64,000 nucleotides of DNA, from positions 1 through 64,000 of the forward strand of contig JAEXNR010000013.1 of NCBI GenBank assembly GCA_023439505.1. The letters run 5' to 3'. This stretch comes from Bacillota bacterium. GTDB taxonomy: Bacteria > Bacillota > Clostridia > Lachnospirales > Lachnospiraceae. Made by a program: the position numbers and the translations under genes. Within the stretch, counting starts at the first letter, position 1. Each line of letters begins with the position of its first letter. Under the pieces are notes generated by a model, which had not been told where the DNA came from, ran no database searches, and saw only the letters and a list, made by a program, of their open reading frames with translations. Positions 19,446 through 28,695 of the stretch are shown one piece after another.

Positions 19446-20411
19446 CTAAAACATTGCGCTGTCCGGATCGACTTTTTTAATGATGCGATTGGAAGCCAGC
19501 ACCAGTACAAAGCCTACCATGGACTGGTAAAAGGCTGCCGCAGATGACATTCCGATATTGCCCATTCCGATAAGAGAGCGATATACAAAAGTGTCAATTA
19601 CCTGAGTCGTAGGAATTAAGATACCGGTATTCATTGGCACATTATAGAATAACCCGAAATCAGAATAAAATATTTTAGCAATCGACATTAACGTCATAAT
19701 GACGATGACAGGACGTATAATCGGCAGTGTAACGTGCCATATCTGTTTCCATCTGTTGGCTCCATCAATCTTGGCGGCTTCATGAAGTTCTTTATCTACT
19801 CCTGCAATAGCCGCCAGATACACTACCGTACCATAGCCGGAGCTTTTCCAGATATGAACCAGAGGCAGAATGACAACCCAGAGATTGGCTTTTCGATACC
19901 ATTGCACCGGGTTTAATCCCATCTTGGTCAGTAACTGAGTATTTAAGAAACCTTGTTCTTCACCAAGTAAGGCAAAGACCAGATATCCGACTACAACCAT
20001 AGAAAGAAAATAAGGAGCAAGGATAATTGTTTGATAAAGTTTAGCGGCAAATTTTTTCCTTATTTCATTTAACATTAATGCCATGGATACCGAGATGAGT
20101 AATCCGGTGATGATGAAGAACCCATTATACAGCAGTGTATTTCTTGTCATGATCAACGCATTATCCGAGGAAAATAAGTATTTGAAATTATCGAACCCTA
20201 CCCATGGGCTTTTTAATATTCCCAGTTGATAATTAATATTCTTGAACGCTATGACCACGCCGAACATTGGAAGATAATACATCAATGCCAGTACGATAAG
20301 TCCCGGCAAAAGCATCAGATACATTACTCTGTACCTTTTGAAACGTTTTATACCTTTTCCTGTTCTATTGTGTGGAATTTGTCCCTTCATTGCAATTTCG
20401 TCTGTCGTCAC
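19446..20411 (-). CDS. CUT1 ABC permease, LplB type
   Basis: 321 aa from GTG 20411. This start follows AAAGGTG nine bases upstream; the longer reading from 20474 and the internal ATG 20390 have no ribosome site. A basic stretch (GKGIKRFKRYRVMY) precedes about six membrane helices. The EAA loop is HEAAKIDGANRWKQIWHVTLP. It pairs with the LplC-type subunit downstream. A very strong hairpin (20558-20626) separates it from the upstream binding-protein gene. Confidence 0.92.
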   Translation of the reverse strand: MTTDEIAMKGQIPHNRTGKGIKRFKRYRVMYLMLLPGLIVLALMYYLPMFGVVIAFKNINYQLGILKSPWVGFDNFKYLFSSDNALIMTRNTLLYNGFFIITGLLISVSMALMLNEIRKKFAAKLYQTIILAPYFLSMVVVGYLVFALLGEEQGFLNTQLLTKMGLNPVQWYRKANLWVVILPLVHIWKSSGYGTVVYLAAIAGVDKELHEAAKIDGANRWKQIWHVTLPIIRPVIVIMTLMSIAKIFYSDFGLFYNVPMNTGILIPTTQVIDTFVYRSLIGMGNIGMSSAAAFYQSMVGFVLVLASNRIIKKVDPDSAMF

Positions 20412-20557
20412 TGATATTCGCACCTTTCTTTTAAGTTGTTTCCTGATGGACTTATTATATCGGAACCATAACAATTGAAAAATAAACGAAACTATAATTA
20501 ACTCACCAAATCTATTGTTAAGCGTCTCAATCTGTCAAATCAGATCCGATCTATGGA

Positions 20558-20626
20558 AAAGGCAGTTGCAAAATGCCCTTCCTCCAGCTGTACACAACAG
20601 GAGGAAGGGCATTTACAACTGCCTTT
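20558..20626 (-). terminator. Long hairpin between binding protein and permease genes
   Basis: Nested perfect arms: outer 11 bp (aaaggcagttg/caactgccttt) and inner 15 bp (aaatgcccttcctcc/ggaggaagggcattt), with a 14-nt loop. On the minus strand only a short T run follows. It is likely a partial terminator or 3' stabiliser for the binding-protein message. Confidence 0.75.
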
Positions 20627-20651
20627 ATAGATATCCTAACATGATTCACTC

Positions 20652-21962
20652 TTATTTTGACGGGTTCTTTCTTACATAATAGTTCTCTCTTAATAGCAAG
20701 TCGTTAATATCTGCCTTCTGCTTCAGACAGTTTAAATAAGTATTGATACGATGAATATTTTCGGCTTCCGGCCCATAGACCGGATAGATGGTTTCCTGCT
20801 GCACCGGAAGAAAGGCTTCCAGCATCGGATCCAGATTTTTGTCGGCACTTAGGTCCCACGCCTTGTAATTGATGGGCAGACACTCTCCCTGTGAGAATAA
20901 CGCCATATTAAATTCCTTGGAATTGAGATAATTCCATACCACAATGGCCTGATCCAGATTCTTTGATCGCCTGCTGATACCATAGTAACTGCTGTAAGTC
21001 ATCATTAAGTCCGATTTCGTTTCTTTATCGTCCGGAGGCAGTATAATCTTCCAGTGATCCTCGTTTTTATATAATGACTGGATTGTCGGATAATCTTCAC
21101 TGGAAACATAAACCATCCCAACATTCCTCTCGGCAAACTGGTTCAGCGCCAGATTCATATCAATACTCTCATAACCCGGCATTATGATATTACGGTAAAT
21201 CAGATCCGATATTGCATAAAACCAGTCGGAATAAACCAAAAAATCTACTTTACCGGTTTTCGGATTATAATAATTGATATCCGATTTGGTGCAGGGGATC
21301 TCCAGATTTTTTTTAAACCCCTCCAGTGCATCTTTCATGGGTAGAACAAGGCCGAATACATTTTTATCCTTCCCCATTTTGCTGATGTGCTCAGCGGAAT
21401 CGATGATATCGTGAAATGTCGTTGGACCTTGTGCGCTAAGTCCGTATTGCTGAAAAAGATCAATGTTATACATCAGTCGATATGTGGTGAAAGAAGTGGG
21501 AAATACATAAATCGCACCATTCAGTGTATAGGCACTCAGATAGTCCGTCACTTCTTTTGTCTTACTTCCCAGCAGTTCCTCTCTGATATACGGCTTTAGG
21601 TCAACGAGCCATCCCTTCTCTATATAAGTCCGTATCCAGTCGGAGTCAATATTCATGATGTCCGGTTCCTCGGATGATGTCATCAGATAATTTAATTCCG
21701 TTTGAAAATTCGAATCGGAAAGCCCAACCATTTCAATTCTGATCTTATCCTGATTGTTTTGATTATAATCATCAATCAGCCGGGCAAACGCTGAGGAGTT
21801 CGAATAATTTCTCCTGGCAACCCGTATCACCGTATCATCCTCCTGTTTTACCTGCGCCTTCGGTGCGGTCGTATCAAACGGTATTTTCTGCGATAATACA
21901 AAAAGGATGATATCAATTAAAAGAAAGATAATGACCAGACTATTTAATAGAATACGTTTCAT
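20652..21962 (-). CDS. Membrane-anchored extracellular solute-binding protein
   Basis: 436 aa from MKRILLNS, placed by a strong AAGGAGG site. One hydrophobic helix (about residues 5-24) has no lipobox Cys, so the protein is probably tethered by an uncleaved signal anchor. The rest is a family 1 binding fold: IRVARRNYSNSSAFARLIDDYN, EEPDIMNIDSDWIRTYI and FPTSFTTYRLMYNIDLFQQYG. It is downstream of the GH38-like gene and upstream of the permeases. The operon also has a typical lipoprotein receptor (16785-18296), so this one may act as a second receptor or a sensor partner for the YesM kinase. Confidence 0.85.
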   Translation of the reverse strand: MKRILLNSLVIIFLLIDIILFVLSQKIPFDTTAPKAQVKQEDDTVIRVARRNYSNSSAFARLIDDYNQNNQDKIRIEMVGLSDSNFQTELNYLMTSSEEPDIMNIDSDWIRTYIEKGWLVDLKPYIREELLGSKTKEVTDYLSAYTLNGAIYVFPTSFTTYRLMYNIDLFQQYGLSAQGPTTFHDIIDSAEHISKMGKDKNVFGLVLPMKDALEGFKKNLEIPCTKSDINYYNPKTGKVDFLVYSDWFYAISDLIYRNIIMPGYESIDMNLALNQFAERNVGMVYVSSEDYPTIQSLYKNEDHWKIILPPDDKETKSDLMMTYSSYYGISRRSKNLDQAIVVWNYLNSKEFNMALFSQGECLPINYKAWDLSADKNLDPMLEAFLPVQQETIYPVYGPEAENIHRINTYLNCLKQKADINDLLLRENYYVRKNPSK

Positions 21963-22035
21963 ACTGACTGACCTCCTTCGACTTTTCCGGTTTATTGCCC
22001 ACTGGACCATTTCTCCATTATATCAGATGTTTCAT

Positions 22036-24036
22036 TTAATAGGATATGATAAATCTGAAGCAGGCATCCTCTTCGTACCACATGGGAAAATTGGTGCCCC
22101 ATACATTATTGAACAGATGAAACGCCATACCCTGACTTAAGTCGGGCTGCTCCTGATTAAACTCCAGTAAGGAGGGCCTGCCCGGTGCAACCAGCGGTGC
22201 GTCCAGGGAATTGATACTGAGAGAACACCCCGGATCCCTATATATCATCTGCTCCTCAATACAATGCAGTTTTCTGTTTCCCTGTTCAATCACATCCAAA
22301 GGAGAAATCTCCTGTCCCATTTTCACCATCATCCAGCGATTATCGTCCGGAACCACCGGATGAAAACAAAGCCAGTACGCTTCCGGCAGACGGTTTGCCG
22401 CTTTGTCAAACCACTGCAGAGTAACTTCAATATTCCGTTCTCTGTTATTAAACGTCCACTGGATATACAGTTCTTTCGGGCATCCGTACCGCCTTTGCAG
22501 CTCCTCATCAAAGCCCAATTCCACAAGATAGCCGGTTTCCTTTCTATTCTTAAAGATCTGTCTGAGAACAGGCGCATAGGAAATTACTTCATGATCTTCC
22601 TTCGGTAAACCCGGTTTTCCATTATCGTAAATTGCCCATTCCGCATGATCTTTCAGATACTGTCTGTGAAATCTCTCATAATCCTGATCTGTAAATGCCT
22701 GATAAATGAACCTGCCGGCAATATGGTTCTCATCAAAGATTATCTGATTCCGACCTTTGTCTCGTAGGAAGCACAGGGAACCGGCGCCATCAAACATTAT
22801 TTCAAAAGTGTCCGTATAAAGGGCCGGAGCTGATAAGTCTATCTGATCAAAGTCCGTCAGATCCGGTCTTTGGGGGATAATCTCCTCCAGCTTCTGCTCC
22901 AGCGTTTCATACATAGGTGTTCCCCTGATCGCTTTCATTGCACCTGTTATATACTCTCTTTGTTCTTCCCAGGAAGCCTCTACCTTGAGAAAATTATCCT
23001 GCTTTCTGACTGCTTCAAAGCCTTCTCTTTCATAATGGGTTGTATCCCTCAGATGGGTTTTTATGTCCATCCCCCAGGTATGCTCCGGTATCATTAACAG
23101 GGATCGGCTGAATAACTCCATCTGTCCGGCATACGGAGCCAGGGAAGCCTTCGGATTGTTATCCTTATCATACCATTCCTTTCTGGCCCGCTGCAAGACT
23201 CTAAATTGTGCTGTTTTCTTTGGATCTGTCCCCACTCCGTGGATCCAGGTATCCCCGATTTCCTGTTCAATCACCGGTAACCGGGAAGAAATCCTGCAAA
23301 GCTCTGCGGCAAAGGAATTTAAGTCCGATGCAGATACCTTTGCGTTCGGGTGCGCCTCCTGTATTTTCTTTTGTCCTTCTATCACTTCCTGCATTGTCTG
23401 CGGCCCCAGATTATCATTGGTATGCTCAAACATCAGCGCGTGCCCCAGTCCTTCGGGCTCCATGTAAGAACCATATCCCACCTGATACATCACCGTAATC
23501 TCTGATCCCTGCCGATCCTTCCAGCAAAAGGCGGGAGGAACAGAAGGGGGCGTTAAGGCAGGGTTGCAGCCAATATGCAGGAATTTTGTCCCCGCTTCTA
23601 AAAGCAGTGGAATCATGGCTCTGGTATGTCCCGGCACATCACTCATTTTGGCAGCTATTGTTGTTATGCCAAATCGCTCGTCCAGCCGCTTTGAAAGGCT
23701 CAGACCATACCGGAACAGGGAGGCATCCATGTACTCCGTATGTGTGGTAAACGGAAGAGAATGCCAGCGGATATCTCCTGCATCAATTGCCTCTTCCATT
23801 CTCTGACGTCCCCTGGCGTCTGCCTTTTCCAGATATTCATAAATAATCCAGGATCCCGTCGTCCATATAAATCGCTGGGTAACGCCTGATTCTCTTAAAT
23901 CTCTGGCTATCTGCAGCGCTTTGGGTATATAGTGATTTAAATATTCCTTTCCCACATTGCCTGCAAAGTCTGTGAACCCCACATCCAGATGAGTCTTATA
24001 AATCACATGTATTTGTTTGTTCTCCATCTCCTGCAT
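22036..24036 (-). CDS. GH38-like alpha-mannosidase family protein (DUF5054 type)
   Basis: 666 aa from ATG 24036, seven bases after GGGAGG; a GTG one codon earlier is less well spaced. The N-terminal half has the GH38-like start IHVIYKTHLDVGFTDF, in which H-x-D replaces the metal-binding HxHxD pattern, then RFIWTTGSWIIYEYLE and SDVPGHTRAMIPLLLEAG. The C-terminal half is beta-rich. No signal peptide is seen, so it is cytoplasmic. This resembles proteins annotated DUF5054; activity has not been shown to my knowledge. It lies 10 bp downstream of a canonical GH38 gene, so it probably acts on the same imported mannosides. Confidence 0.8.
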   Translation of the reverse strand: MQEMENKQIHVIYKTHLDVGFTDFAGNVGKEYLNHYIPKALQIARDLRESGVTQRFIWTTGSWIIYEYLEKADARGRQRMEEAIDAGDIRWHSLPFTTHTEYMDASLFRYGLSLSKRLDERFGITTIAAKMSDVPGHTRAMIPLLLEAGTKFLHIGCNPALTPPSVPPAFCWKDRQGSEITVMYQVGYGSYMEPEGLGHALMFEHTNDNLGPQTMQEVIEGQKKIQEAHPNAKVSASDLNSFAAELCRISSRLPVIEQEIGDTWIHGVGTDPKKTAQFRVLQRARKEWYDKDNNPKASLAPYAGQMELFSRSLLMIPEHTWGMDIKTHLRDTTHYEREGFEAVRKQDNFLKVEASWEEQREYITGAMKAIRGTPMYETLEQKLEEIIPQRPDLTDFDQIDLSAPALYTDTFEIMFDGAGSLCFLRDKGRNQIIFDENHIAGRFIYQAFTDQDYERFHRQYLKDHAEWAIYDNGKPGLPKEDHEVISYAPVLRQIFKNRKETGYLVELGFDEELQRRYGCPKELYIQWTFNNRERNIEVTLQWFDKAANRLPEAYWLCFHPVVPDDNRWMMVKMGQEISPLDVIEQGNRKLHCIEEQMIYRDPGCSLSINSLDAPLVAPGRPSLLEFNQEQPDLSQGMAFHLFNNVWGTNFPMWYEEDACFRFIISY

Positions 24037-24048
24037 CACTGATCCTCC

Positions 24049-27000
24049 CTACGCTATGATTCGGTATGTCTTAATTTCATACGGCTTTATTTCAAACGCA
24101 ATCCCATCGGTATCCTTCCCGCATAAGGAAAGATTATGCTCCATGAGATCACATTCATAGAGTTGAGAAGCATTCTGAAACCACTTCAGCCGGCATTGGG
24201 TTCTTCTTCCATGACATTCATACAACCGAAGAATCGCATCCTTCCCATCTTCTGCTTCTTTTATTACCTCAATGATTACATTGTCTTTGTCAACCGAGGC
24301 AACGCAAAGTTCCCCGGGCAGTGTGCCCTCATGAGCCTGGGTCATTGCTGCGTATAGCGGATAATTCAACTCATAAGCCCTCGCCACCGTATGGGCCTGT
24401 TTCCAGTTGCCATCATGCGGGAATAAAGAATAAGTAAATTCATGCCGTTCCCGGTCGGCTTCCTCATTGGGATCAACAGCCGATTTAATCAGGGTCAGAC
24501 GCAGATCCCCCTCTTTGATATCATGACCGTACTTACAATCATTTAAGAGGCTTACCCCGTACCCGTCCTCTGAGATATCCACCCATTTATGCGCACAGAC
24601 CTCAAAACGCGCAAAATCCCAGCTTGTGTTCTTATGGGTCATCCGCTCTACATTCCCATACTGTATGTCAAAGGCTGCCTTATCTCCGTGAAGGTCAAGG
24701 GGAAATTTAACCTTTAATAGCATCTGCTTTTCTTTCCAGTCCACATGGGTGATAAAGTCAATCCTTGGAATATCACGATAAATGACCAGCTCCTGTACCA
24801 GTACGGAATCTAAGAATTGTCTTGTGATACGAAGTCCGCCCATTAATGGCCCCTTCTCTGTGTATTCAATGTTTAGCGCCTCTGTTATCTCCCACATTTT
24901 TTCCTGATAATACACATTGATATCCCAGGCATCATAATTGTGCGGTTTATCCTCAAACACCTGAAAAACATTGGCCCGTTCACCGGGCTTTAGTACCTGC
25001 CTTCCGGCTGTTTTGTCAAAGATCGCCGTAATGTTCCCTTTCTGATCCAGGGTAATGTCAAAGAATTTGTTGGACAGATAGTCCTTCGATAGTATCAGTG
25101 TTTCTCCGGCCTCACATTGCAGTTGTCTTTCTGACTCCCGGATAATTTCATATGTCTGATATCCCATGGGGGGCAGGTTAGCGGCCAGGAATACCATCTC
25201 ATATTGCCCGTTACCATCCTTTGCTCCCTCCTTTATGATCTGCACCGGCACCTCACGCCCATTGCTGTCTGTCAGAACCAGATCTTTGAATTGATCCGAA
25301 AGTCTCATTCGAACCAAATCGGTCCGTCGGGTACTCAGTGTATTGTATACAATGATGGAATCCCTCTTCGTCTCAATCTGTCCGGCTATCTTCTCAAGTC
25401 CCTCCTTAAGAATCCTGTTACCCTCTTCCTCAATCTGCCTGTATCCTTCTTTTGTATCTTCGTATACCTCCCGAATGGCTGACCCGGGAAGAATATCATG
25501 AAACTGGTTCAAAAGAATTGTCTTCCAGCCTTTGTTTAGTTCTTCTTTGGGATAGCCCGCTGCTCCTGTTATTCGATCAGCAAATAGGGAGATGAATTCT
25601 GCATTCTGATAGAGAATTTCATTTTTCCTGTTGGAACGTTTGTTTCTTGCCATGGACGTATAGGTGCCCCGGTGATATTCCAGATATAGTTCCCCCACCC
25701 ATTTGGGAAGTCTTTGACTCCCGGCGGTCTGTTGCTCAAGACGCTGAAAGAATTCCAGGGATTTACCTATCTTTACTTTGGGGCAGCCGGGAATACCGTA
25801 TTGTAATCTTCTTGCATTCTCAAGCATTTCCCTTGTAGGTCCGCCTCCCCCATCTCCGTAGCCATAGGCAATCAGTACTTCCTTACTGATCTCCTTCTGA
25901 TGATAGCGCTTCCATGCACCGATTACATTGGAAGGAATGATATGCCCATTGTAGGAGGTTGCATGGGGGGTGATATTGAATTTGGGATCCTGGGTTGTGA
26001 TCATATGGGTCAATACCTCGCTGCCGTCAATTCCCTTCCAGTGAAACGTATCATATGGTATCCCGTTGTACTCATTCCAGCCAAGCTTTGTGGTCATAAA
26101 ATAGGAAATCCCGCTCTTTTTCAAAATCTGTGGCAGTGCGGCGCTATATCCGAAAACATCAGGAAGCCAGAGTATCTTACTGTCAATTCCAAACTCCTCC
26201 CAAAAGAATCTTTTTCCATGAAGAATCTGGCGTATCATGGATTCTCCGGAGATCAGATTACAGTCTGCCTCAAGCCACATCGCTCCCTCCGGCTCCCAGC
26301 GTCCCTCCTTCACCCTGCTTTTTATCGCCTCATAAATCTCCGGGTAATCTTCTTTGATGTATTGATATAACTGAGGCTGACTGGACATGAAGATATATTC
26401 CGGATACTCTTCCATCAGTTGTAAGACAGTGGAAAAGCTTCTTGCAGCCTTCTCTCTGGTCTGTGCAAAGGTCCATAACCAGGCAACATCTATATGGGTA
26501 TGTCCCACACAAAGTGCAGTGATATCTTCTTTCCCGCAGTAGTTTCGATAAAATTCTGTCTCAAGATACCGGGAGGCTTCCCTGACGGATTCATAATATT
26601 GATCCGACCGGGGACGGCGAAGATCAATCATCTGCACCGCCTGTTCCATGTATTTTAAAATATCAATTCTTCTGATATCCTCTGGGTCCAGATATTCCAC
26701 CACATCCATCGCAACTTTGATATGGTAATATAAGTTCTCTGTCTCTCTGTCAAAGGCGCTGATGCTGGAGGTCATCTCTACCATTCCGCCTCTGATCCCG
26801 CAGTATCCCTTCAGTGCCAGCTGATATCTGGTACCGGGAACCGCTTTTTTTGTAATTGTAAAGTCACGGTGGCGGATATCCATCCCCTGAATTAACACGC
26901 CATCCAGATAGGCCAGCAGCTGTGGATTGGCAAGATCCCAATCTCTGTCTTCTCCCGTGGTCATATGACAGACCACTTCTTTGTCCCTCAGATCCTCAGG

Positions 27001-27228
27001 GATCACAAGCTCTGTCCGAAACCAGTAATGACGGTCCGCTTCCTCCTTACCTCCCCAGCGCATGGATGAATCAAAGTACTCCCAGTCCGATACATCCAGT
27101 CCCCTCTCCCAGGCGTCCCTCTCCGATCCTTTTTTCATCCGATATCCGGTAATCTCATGGGAATCCGGATAGATATATTCCCTAAGCTCCTTCAGGATCC
27201 GATTGATCCTCTCTATTACAAAATACAT
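24049..27228 (-). CDS. GH38 alpha-mannosidase
   Basis: 1059 aa, start after GGGAGGAAC. Residues 1-225 form the N-terminal domain. The catalytic domain starts with the zinc-binding motif GHTHIDVAWLW (H243, H245 region, D247) and has the nucleophile D357 in LPDVFGYS. MSSQPQLYQYIKEDYPE, HQKEISKEVLIAYGYGDGGGGP and LNQFHDILPGSAI are also typical. The remaining 450 residues are beta-sandwich domains. Length fits bacterial GH38 enzymes (about 1000-1050). It would remove alpha-linked mannose from imported oligosaccharides in the cytoplasm; no signal peptide is present. It is 15 bp after GH130 and 10 bp before the DUF5054-type gene, so all three enzymes are co-expressed. Confidence 0.95.
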   Translation of the reverse strand: MYFVIERINRILKELREYIYPDSHEITGYRMKKGSERDAWERGLDVSDWEYFDSSMRWGGKEEADRHYWFRTELVIPEDLRDKEVVCHMTTGEDRDWDLANPQLLAYLDGVLIQGMDIRHRDFTITKKAVPGTRYQLALKGYCGIRGGMVEMTSSISAFDRETENLYYHIKVAMDVVEYLDPEDIRRIDILKYMEQAVQMIDLRRPRSDQYYESVREASRYLETEFYRNYCGKEDITALCVGHTHIDVAWLWTFAQTREKAARSFSTVLQLMEEYPEYIFMSSQPQLYQYIKEDYPEIYEAIKSRVKEGRWEPEGAMWLEADCNLISGESMIRQILHGKRFFWEEFGIDSKILWLPDVFGYSAALPQILKKSGISYFMTTKLGWNEYNGIPYDTFHWKGIDGSEVLTHMITTQDPKFNITPHATSYNGHIIPSNVIGAWKRYHQKEISKEVLIAYGYGDGGGGPTREMLENARRLQYGIPGCPKVKIGKSLEFFQRLEQQTAGSQRLPKWVGELYLEYHRGTYTSMARNKRSNRKNEILYQNAEFISLFADRITGAAGYPKEELNKGWKTILLNQFHDILPGSAIREVYEDTKEGYRQIEEEGNRILKEGLEKIAGQIETKRDSIIVYNTLSTRRTDLVRMRLSDQFKDLVLTDSNGREVPVQIIKEGAKDGNGQYEMVFLAANLPPMGYQTYEIIRESERQLQCEAGETLILSKDYLSNKFFDITLDQKGNITAIFDKTAGRQVLKPGERANVFQVFEDKPHNYDAWDINVYYQEKMWEITEALNIEYTEKGPLMGGLRITRQFLDSVLVQELVIYRDIPRIDFITHVDWKEKQMLLKVKFPLDLHGDKAAFDIQYGNVERMTHKNTSWDFARFEVCAHKWVDISEDGYGVSLLNDCKYGHDIKEGDLRLTLIKSAVDPNEEADRERHEFTYSLFPHDGNWKQAHTVARAYELNYPLYAAMTQAHEGTLPGELCVASVDKDNVIIEVIKEAEDGKDAILRLYECHGRRTQCRLKWFQNASQLYECDLMEHNLSLCGKDTDGIAFEIKPYEIKTYRIIA

Positions 27229-27243
27229 TCCTGTTCCTCCCTG

Positions 27244-28437
27244 CTATAAGCAATCACTTATCTGATACTGATCCAATAACAGCTCATTTTGTTCAATCAT
27301 ATGATTTCTCTGCCGCACACACGCTAAGGACCGGAAGGGGTCCTGCGGCGTATGAAAAACATAATCTGTCAGGCGTTCTATGGTTGTATGCGCCACATGA
27401 ATTCTGGTATCGCTGGAGGCATAATACAAATAGATATCCCCAGTCGGTGTGGGAATCACTCCATTGCAGAATACAACGTTTGATACGTCTCCCACCCGTT
27501 CCTTACCGTAAGGCGCCAGAAGGTAACCTCCGGGCCTGGCAATCACCTTGGTTACATCCGTCAGAGAAGTGGCAAAAGCATATAAGACATATCGCAGACC
27601 TGCTGCCGTATTTCTTACCCCGTGGGCAATATGAATCCATCCTTTTTCTGTCTTAATCGGAGCCGGCCCCTGACCGTTTTTCACTTCATACACCGTATGA
27701 TACTGTCTTTCATCCAAAACTGTTTCATCCTCAATTATCGGCTCCAGAATATTGTCACAGGTTCCAAAGGCAATGCCTCCGCCTGTTCCCGCAGATATAA
27801 ATCCATCCTGTGGTCTGGTATAAAAGCCATATCTACCGTGCACAAATTCCGGATGCAGCACCACGTTGCGCTGCTGGGGTGAAGGGGTAGTAATGTTGGG
27901 CAGTCGGTCCCAGTGAACCAGATCTTTGGTCCGTACCAGTCCTGCTTTGGCAAAGGCAGAGGAGGTATCCGATGGCAGGGCAGAGGGGTCCTTAGACTCA
28001 GAGCAGTAGATTCCGTAGATATATCCGTCTTCATGCTTTACCAGCCTCATATCATACATATTGACCTCACTGTCATCCACATCCTCCCAGTGAATCGGAT
28101 GCCCGCAAAACCGGAATCCGTGGGTAGGATGATCACTGACTGCAAGAGCAAAGAAAGACTTTCTGTCCAACCCCTCCACCCGTACACAAAGGTAGTATTT
28201 GCCTTCATGGCAGATGGCTCCGCAGTTAAGGGTTGCATTAATCCCAAGTCGCTCCATAAAGTAAGGATTGCTCTGTATATTCAGATCATATCTCCAGTGA
28301 ATCGGGATATGGTGCCTGGTGATGACCGGATTCTGATAACGCTCTAATATTCCATTGTAAAAATCAGTTACCGGATTCTTCCGGTTAATCAATTCTTCTT
28401 GCTGTTTCATCAGTTCATAATATTTTGTATGGATCAT
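27244..28437 (-). CDS. GH130 4-O-beta-mannosyl-glucose phosphorylase
   Basis: 397 aa, start after AGAGGGGGGA. The five-bladed propeller has the subfamily 1 signatures HWRYDLN, GINATLNCGA, VRVEGLDRKSFFA and MYDMRL (general acid D129), then RNVVLHPEFV and AHGVRNTAAGLRYVLY. These closely resemble the characterised Bacteroides mannosylglucose phosphorylase from memory. It would convert mannosyl-beta-1,4-glucose and phosphate to mannose 1-phosphate and glucose. Cytoplasmic. It is the first gene of the mannoside operon. Pairing with alpha-mannosidases suggests a substrate carrying both alpha- and beta-mannosyl links. Confidence 0.92.
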   Translation of the reverse strand: MIHTKYYELMKQQEELINRKNPVTDFYNGILERYQNPVITRHHIPIHWRYDLNIQSNPYFMERLGINATLNCGAICHEGKYYLCVRVEGLDRKSFFALAVSDHPTHGFRFCGHPIHWEDVDDSEVNMYDMRLVKHEDGYIYGIYCSESKDPSALPSDTSSAFAKAGLVRTKDLVHWDRLPNITTPSPQQRNVVLHPEFVHGRYGFYTRPQDGFISAGTGGGIAFGTCDNILEPIIEDETVLDERQYHTVYEVKNGQGPAPIKTEKGWIHIAHGVRNTAAGLRYVLYAFATSLTDVTKVIARPGGYLLAPYGKERVGDVSNVVFCNGVIPTPTGDIYLYYASSDTRIHVAHTTIERLTDYVFHTPQDPFRSLACVRQRNHMIEQNELLLDQYQISDCL

Positions 28438-28460
28438 AAAATCCCCCCTCTTTTTTCCCT

Positions 28461-28489
28461 ATCTTACAAAAACCATTTGCCTTCGTCAA
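28461..28489 (-). promoter_or_regulatory. Candidate sigma-A promoter of the mannoside operon
   Basis: Minus-strand TTGACG (28484-28489) and TAAGAT (28461-28466) are 17 bp apart, just upstream of the GH130 ribosome site. The intergenic region to the divergent kinase gene is 258 bp. Confidence 0.5.
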
Positions 28490-28573
28490 TCTGACATCCC
28501 CCCTTGAAAGACAACATCATTCTATTGGAGACTTTATTATAGAATTTTATTCCCACGGGTTTTATAATTAGAT

Positions 28574-28579
28574 TATAAT
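28574..28579 (+). promoter_or_regulatory. Candidate -10 box for the YesM/YesN pair
   Basis: TATAAT about 117 bp upstream of the kinase start, within an AT-rich tract holding two ttataatta-like halves. The -35 position is poor. Confidence 0.3.
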
Positions 28580-28695
28580 TAATTCATACTAGTAACAATA
28601 CCCGCTCAAACACGCCCTTCGTTTGTTTTCCGGATTTCGCAGGTTCAAACTTTTAGGGAAAATTTGTAGTTAGAACCTATTGAAAGGAAACCGGA

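Noticed and set aside
23063..23467. Plus-strand 134-codon frame
   Set aside because: Antisense shadow of the GH38-like gene, which has clear family motifs on the minus strand.
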